This document shows, piece after piece, positions 37,601-45,202 of a stretch of DNA of 64,000 nucleotides. This stretch comes from Zeus faber (taxonomy: Eukaryota; Chordata; Actinopteri; Zeiformes; Zeidae). The first letter of the stretch is position 1. Every line of letters starts with the position of its first letter. The notes beneath the pieces were generated by a model that searched no databases, was not told the DNA's origin, and worked only from the letters and a program-made list of their open reading frames with translations. Where the stretch lies: contig OY482866.1 of assembly GCA_960531495.1 (NCBI GenBank), forward strand, positions 3,959,201 to 4,023,200, in the 5' to 3' direction. The translations under genes and the position numbers were made by a program.

Positions 37601-40600
37601 TCACATAACTGGTTTCAGTTATCTTACTGGCAGTACTCAAGCATTAGTTGCAGACAGTCCTTAACCTTGTTTCCTTGAAGTTACTAAAGGGGTACCACAG
37701 GGCTCAATTCTAGGTCCTATCCTGTTCACATTGTACATAAATGACCTGGGCTCATTGGTTCTAAAAACAGCTCTTTTATTTACTATTCACTTATTTACTC
37801 AGTGACCTTTACTCAGTACTGTTGACAAAGCTTTGTCTAATTTAAAGTCAGATTTTCTGGATATTCAAAAGGCCCTGATTAGACTTAAGCTTTTACTGCT
37901 ATCCATATAAGATAATCAAGATAATTACATATTCTTCATTGGATCCCAAATGAAAAATCCTTCAGGTTTTACTATCAGATCAATAACTTGGGCTCAAATG
38001 AATAAAGAGCCACATTATCTTTTAAAACGCATGTTGAGAATCTGACAAAGAAACTTAAGTTTAAATTACGTTTTTTTCTTAGAAATAAGCAGTGCTTCCC
38101 TTTGAGCAATAGGTCGCAGATTGTACAGGGACCATTTTTATCAGTGCTTGACTATGCAGATGTAATTTACATGCATGCCGCTGCCCATACCCTCAAGCCT
38201 TTTGATGCTTTGTACCACAGTTCTTAGATTTATTACAGGTGACAGTTTTAGAACCCACATTGTATCCCCTATGAGAAGGTGGGGTGGCCATCACTTACCA
38301 CTAGAAGGGAACAACCATTTTATTTATCATCGTTTTTAAGATTTGGGATGGGATACCGTACTCGTCTACAAGAATACTTTACCTTAGATATCCCATATAT
38401 GAATACGAAACTGGGAAAAACTGCATTCTCCTATTATGCTCCTCACAGGTGGAATAGGCTTCAGGCTCCCTTATTGGACAGATTTTTACCCTTGAACATT
38501 TTAAATGTCTGTCGAACTACCTTTTATATAATGAATGCTCCTGTTTTTCTTAATGTGTCTGCTTTGTCCCTGTGAAATGCACATGTTTTATTGCCTTTTT
38601 CTTTGTGTTTCTTTTAGTATTTTTGAGGTCATTTGTCTTATATTTCAAGAGGTTTATTTGTCACATACATATACATACGGTCATACATATATGCTGTGAA
38701 ATGTCATGTCACCCAGAGATTACACACAATAAGCTCTAAAAATACAAAACATACAAAAAAATGTTTTGTATTTGTGCTTTGTATAAGAATGTTGATTTTT
38801 TGGGGAAAAAAAAAAAAAAAGTCTTGTTGGTTATAGATCATGTTTGAAAAAAAACACATACAACACACAGACAGTACATCATTTATGTTAAATTATTTTT
38901 CTCCCAATGCCAGTGAAGGGGGAACTCAGCTGAAAAAAGATCAATGTGGGGGTACACTACTCAAAGAAGATTTAGAACCACTGGGTTAGAGGCAAGGAGG
39001 CTGGATATTCAAGAGGACACAAGAGACTGATTGGGAAATTGCATGCTTAAAAGCCCAAAAGCAATCAATTAATATGAGAATGAAGCTATTAAAATACAAA
39101 TGGTTAATGAGAACTTACATTACCCAAGTATGGATATACATTGGATACATATGTGGGTGAAGGAGATCGCATATTGTATTGTATTGGAGAGGCTTACTTA
39201 ACCTGAGGAAGGACGGGAGAATTTGAAAAAGCGTGGAAACCTCTATTGGAGTTTCTTGGACGCAAGGTGCAGTCATTTTGAAATTGCTGTGTTGCGTCTT
39301 TCTACGTTGTTGTTTTTTGTTTTCTTTGTGGGTTTTTTTTTTTTAATTTCTATGTTAAATATGTGAAGTATTAGGTTTCCTTTTCTTTGATGATTGTGAA
39401 AACCATGGCTACCTGTTTCATTTCTTAATTTAATTGTTATCCGTTTGTTTGTGTAAAATATACTGTATATGCTAAATACATAAACTATAAAATTATAAAA
39501 ATCTATGAAAATCTATAAAATATTGTTAAAAAGGGACATTTTATGAGTAATAGCCCCTGCTATATAATTTCCTTTCCCAATGTGTGTGAGTGTGTGTGGA
39601 CGCTTAATTATGGGAACCTCAAATGTGACAACTACACCGAAGCCACTGTAGTTTCTCTTGGTTTGAACCACAGACAGAGCTGTGTTTAGACCCCTGGAGA
39701 AAAAAAAAAAAAAAAAAAAGAATCCCGTTGACTCGGCCAATGTGGCAGTTTCCAAAAACTGACCCTGAGACCGTTTCAGCAACATGTGGACCCCATTCCT
39801 CATTAGAAATGGGGGTTTGTGAGAAACCTCAAGGGAGGGGACGGATGTGAAGTTCACGTCTACTTAGAAACCTGAACTGGAATCAGTTAGCCCAAGAAAA
39901 AAAAAACCTATGCTGGATGTTTAAATATGACCACTTAAAGGTTCATACATGGGAACACTTTCATATGTGACAAGTGACAATCAGTCAATGGTAAAACAGA
40001 TTGGGGACACACCTAAAATGCAAACCGACCTGTTTGATGGCACAAACTTGGCAGCCCGTTCGGAAAGATCCGACCTGCGCAATCGCCACCACCGAGCGGC
40101 ACTGCAATGGCAGAGACCGGGAGACCAGTAATAATGAGTTAAGCATTGCTTCTTCCAAAAGACCGAATTGTGTTGTAATTTTACAGTCAGCTGCATCCTG
40201 AGTTTTTTTTTGGCAGCGGCGGGGGAGGGGGGGTCGGTCTTTGAGGAATTTCTAGGAAACTAGGGTTTAGCTATTTTTAGATGGTAAGATGGCAAATATC
40301 CTCACAAGAAGAAAAGCTGGGGGGGTTTCTGTTAGTCTTGACCTAGTAATTACGATGCCGACTTTATGAAAGACACATTTTGACTTTCTTGGCGTTCCCC
40401 TACTCGTTAAATGCCCATCATAATTCCAAAACTAATAATAACTATTGTGATAAAGATAGCAACTAGGAGAAACTACCGGCTTTTGGAACCGTGGGCACAC
40501 ACGGATCAAAGCGGCATGGCTGTAGAAAAAATTTGGCTCGAGTAATTGGTCAATTAGCAATATTATCTTCCAACTCATTACGATCTTAAATGGGGATAAC

Positions 40601-42555
40601 AAAGGATTTCCGACAATGGACAGACAGATTAAAGAGGGAGTTCAGTCATGCAAATGTTTTAAACGAGAGGCATTTTGTGTGTGTGTGCCAAGATACTGTA
40701 GAGCTTCAAAGCGAAGTGTAGGAACAGTCAGTCACAGCCCTGTGCTGCGGGGCCTTTGACTTCCTGAGCCTTTAAGTCTCCAAAGAGATTCTATATCTGT
40801 TACATTTTCTTTTCCATTTTGAGCCCACCTCTGAGGAAGTTGGACAATTCAACCATTCAGCGTCTTTTGACTCGCAGGACCGCACAACAGGTTGAGATTT
40901 GGGAGGAGTGCGTGTCGGTTACTCTGCCACCTACAGTACAGTTACCCATAACCCCCTTTGCTGTGGGGCTTCACACAAACATTAGATTATGCCCAAAATG
41001 ACATACTAGCATACCATGTCTGATGGTATGATGGTATGATAAACGCAGCACACAATGTATACATGTGTTAACAAATGGTTCAGGCAATACATGGGTATTA
41101 TAACTATGACTTAGCTACAACTCCTCTTCTTAATTTGCTGTTTACCATGAAATTACGTCCTGCAGCTCAGATAAAGTGGAAAGAAAAATGTGAAAAAGAG
41201 ACCACCCTCACAAGCCGTGCCTACTGCCTTCATTCACCTGAACAAGCATTGTCAGTCTCAGCTGTTTTGATTTAAAACGGTCCTCACCGTAGATTATGGT
41301 TGGACTGCCGGGTTTGATTCCCGCCAGGGGCACTGTTGGCACCGTACTCTGGCGGGTTATCTCCCAAATAGGAGCCTTTCTGTGTGGAGTTTGCATGTTC
41401 TCTCCATGCTCACATGGGGTTTCCTCCACCTAACGTCAGTAAGGACCCCCACCAAAAACATGCACACATCATCGTCTGACCAGCGATGGACACTTGGTAC
41501 CAGGTCCCCGGGTGCGACGACGAATGCTGCCCACTGCGGAGAGGAGGTGTGTGGTTTTTGGAGACACAGGATTAGACCTGGCAAAAGGGACGCTAAGCGC
41601 AGCAGACCGGCTGTGGTACGGCGGCAGCGCGCATAAGCGCTACACTCTCCCCGTTTGCCAGCAAGCTTATGATTTTGCCGTTGGCCCACGAGCCACCGTT
41701 TTGTTTAATCTGTAATATATACACGCCAACCAACGCTGTTTTGCATTCGCCTGCCTCCCCTTGCTCATTCCCTGGCCCTGGGTCAGAATACCCGTTTACA
41801 AGTGAACTGAACAGAATGGAGTCCCGGACGCCTTCCCCCCTGTAACAGATAGTGGTGGCCCTCGCCACAATGCAGGAACAACAAGCACTGCAGTTCCAGG
41901 AAATGGTGAGGGTCAGGATGCGTTCTGGGAGAGCCAGCAAGCCATCCAGGTCCTCCTCCGGGAGTGCCGTTCCCCCGCAACAGAAGATGATGGGATGATC
42001 CCGAGGCGGCCAGTTCTGAACAGACGGCTGGCAGGTTGGACTGTGAGCAGGCGTGGCGGGTCGTTCCCTTGCTCTCGGGTGATGCTCAGCTGGCGGCGCG
42101 TGCCACAGAACAGCTACGCTGTCTTCCGGAGGGCAGTGAGGGCCAGAGAGCCACCGCCTGCGCCTCCAGTCCCTCCCCTATGACACTGCTGGCCGGCCGT
42201 TCCTGCACGCCCAGCAGCTCCTGGACGCAGCCCAGCGGTGGCTACGACCACAGGAGCGCTCTCAACACCAGATTGTCACGGCGGTGGCCACCGAGCAGTT
42301 CATTGACAATCTCCCGGCCCATGGCACTAGCTAGGTGCGTTGTCACCGGTTGGCCTCCCACCAGGCCACCATAGCCCTCACCGAAGACCATGCACACCAC
42401 ATATACATTTGCATAAAGCAAGCATATTTGTCGACTCCAATGTTGATAATAGTATTAAACACTTCTATCTATAAATAGCACTTATGTTGCAAAGATAAAT
42501 GAACAGGCCAGAAAATCTAGGGAATGTATTGGACTTTGCTCTTGCCATACACAGA

Positions 42556-42602
<47 letters not shown>

Positions 42603-45125
42603 AACCCATGTCTCACACTCACACGATTAAAACTACCATTAATTTCCCACTAATATTGTGTTGCTCCCCCTTGTGCCACCAAAACAGCTCTGACCCATCG
42701 AGGCATGGACTCCACAAGACCTCTGAAGGTGTCCTTTGGTATCTGGCACCAAGACGTTAGTAGCAGATCCTTTAAGTCCTGGAGGTTGCGAGGTGGGGAC
42801 CCCCCTTGTTGTTCCAACACATCACACAGACGCTCGATCGGATCCTGACTCTGGCCAACCACATGAAAACCTGATTCATCAGACCAGGCCACCTTCTTCC
42901 ATTGCTCCAGGGCCCAGTTTTGACACTCATGTGCCCATTGAAGGCACTTTTGGTGGTCGGCAAGCCAAAACAGTGCGTTTTTATTTTAGATGTAAGTTAT
43001 TTTATTTTACGTCTCGTTATGAAACAAAACAAGTGTGTATGGAACAGTATGGTATGAAACCGTGTGTAATGGGGACACTGTCTATGTGACTCTCTCCCCC
43101 ATCACCCCCTCTCCACGCGTAATGCACAGAAAATAATCGTTACGAGCCCCAGAGTTGTGCACCGTTCCTCCCTGCCCCGTCCCCACACTGTTTTTACTTG
43201 TTTTATTTGGAGAAAGTGCACGGCTCTCTGCCATTTGGAGAGCCATGTTCACGTCCATGTCCGGACAGGGACGATTCACACATAAAAATATATTTGTGAT
43301 TCCCCTTATTTATTATTCCTAATTTAAATGTTATTCCTGTGCATTCTGTAAACTTCTGTCGGTTTTATCCTGTCATTGTAATGCACACTGACTGGGGGAA
43401 AAAAACAAAAAAAAACGACTGCTCGACTTGAAGGGTCTCAGTGCACTGACAGGTTTCTGACTGTTCATTTGACTCGTCGACCTTCAGGGGGCAGCCATAA
43501 TTGACACTGACATTTCATTTTTCAAGAATAGTGGAAATTGCAGACCTGCCAACATTGGGAATATATTTGGAGTACCACAATAGTGTAACAGGTAGTCTCT
43601 GTGGTGTTTGAGTTACTGCAGCTAAATTACGTCTCATGATGAGGCTAATCACATCCTATGCGAGCTACGGCTAACTATATACCGTATACAAACTGATATC
43701 ATTAAGATATATACCGTGAAATACATTAACATGTTTACCAACTAGAGATGCACCGATTGCAATTCTCTTGGCCAATTTTCAAAAGTCTGACATGCCAATT
43801 CCTATTTTGGCGGATTAATTCAATTGTATGTTCATAAGAAAACACTCACTGTCAAATATATATTACATTGTTTTAGATCATTTTGAGCTTATAGCCGTGA
43901 TCGGAGATATTAAATCTTCTTATCATTTGGTCTCACTGGGTCTAACTGCTGTACCTCAATGACAAATACACCCTGTGATCTGATCACGCTCACGTGATAA
44001 GACAGCTGCACATACGGACTACAGCTGCAATTTTCAGTTACCACAATAGTGAGATTGCTGATTTTGACACTGTGTGTTTATTATTGTTGATTTTGACACT
44101 GTGTGTTTATTATTGTTAATTGTTCAATATGGAACAATAATAGAACATGAAACTGTCCCTGAGAACATAAAATTGTGACCAAGTTCCAGTATAATGAAAC
44201 CTGTAGCGATAGATAAATAATTTATCTAGTCTTCTTTGTTTACCTTGAAGTACTTCCAAACAGCCGACATTTTCTTTCGCTCTCTTTTTTGAGTGTCAAC
44301 TACGCTACTACGTTACATTACGTTGGTCACCGGTCATGGCCGATCGATCGGTGCATCTCACGTTTTATATGTTAACATTGAGTCACATTTTTGTGCTGTA
44401 TTATTACTCATTATTATAATGCAGCGTTACGTCTCGGGGGAAAATAAAGTACTGCTGCGTATCAGTGTATGTTGAGTGAGTGAGAGGAGAGGGAGTTGTT
44501 ACAGAACCAGAAGCACAAGATCGTAGCATCTGGTCCAATCCAAGGGACGTATCGTATCGATCTATTATATATATATATATATATATTTATTTATTTTTTG
44601 TTTGTTTTTGCTTTTTTTGTTTTTCATAGTTTCAGCTGCCATTTCTCACCTGTGTATTTTGATCAAGAATTGCGTGGTTGGTACACAAAATGCGTGCAGG
44701 TTGACAGGTCTGAAATTGAGAGGAAAGCAGGGTAACCTGCCACCTCTTGGAAGGAAAAAGTACATAGAAATCCCGCCAGAAATGATAACATAAAACAGCA
44801 TGAGGAACGAAGACCAACAAATGGTGGTATTCATCCATGAGCGACTGGTCTCACGGTGTAATCTATTCTGTCCAAGTGGGTTTGTTCCTGCCTGTCGTGT
44901 TTTTCTGTCTGTCTGTACGTGTTACCGGTAAAAAAGGACAAATTCTACTTCATAGCTTGAGGTGACTCAGAGGCAATTCCATCCCAGATCCTGTCCTTAA
45001 TGAGGGGGGGAAACAACATTAAACTAGTTGACGACACATGAGGGCCTAGGGGGATATACTGTATGTTCAAATCTTAAAAAATAGTTGCAATCTTGTCCAA
45101 TGTATATCTTAAATATCTGACTATT

Positions 45126-45202
<77 letters not shown>
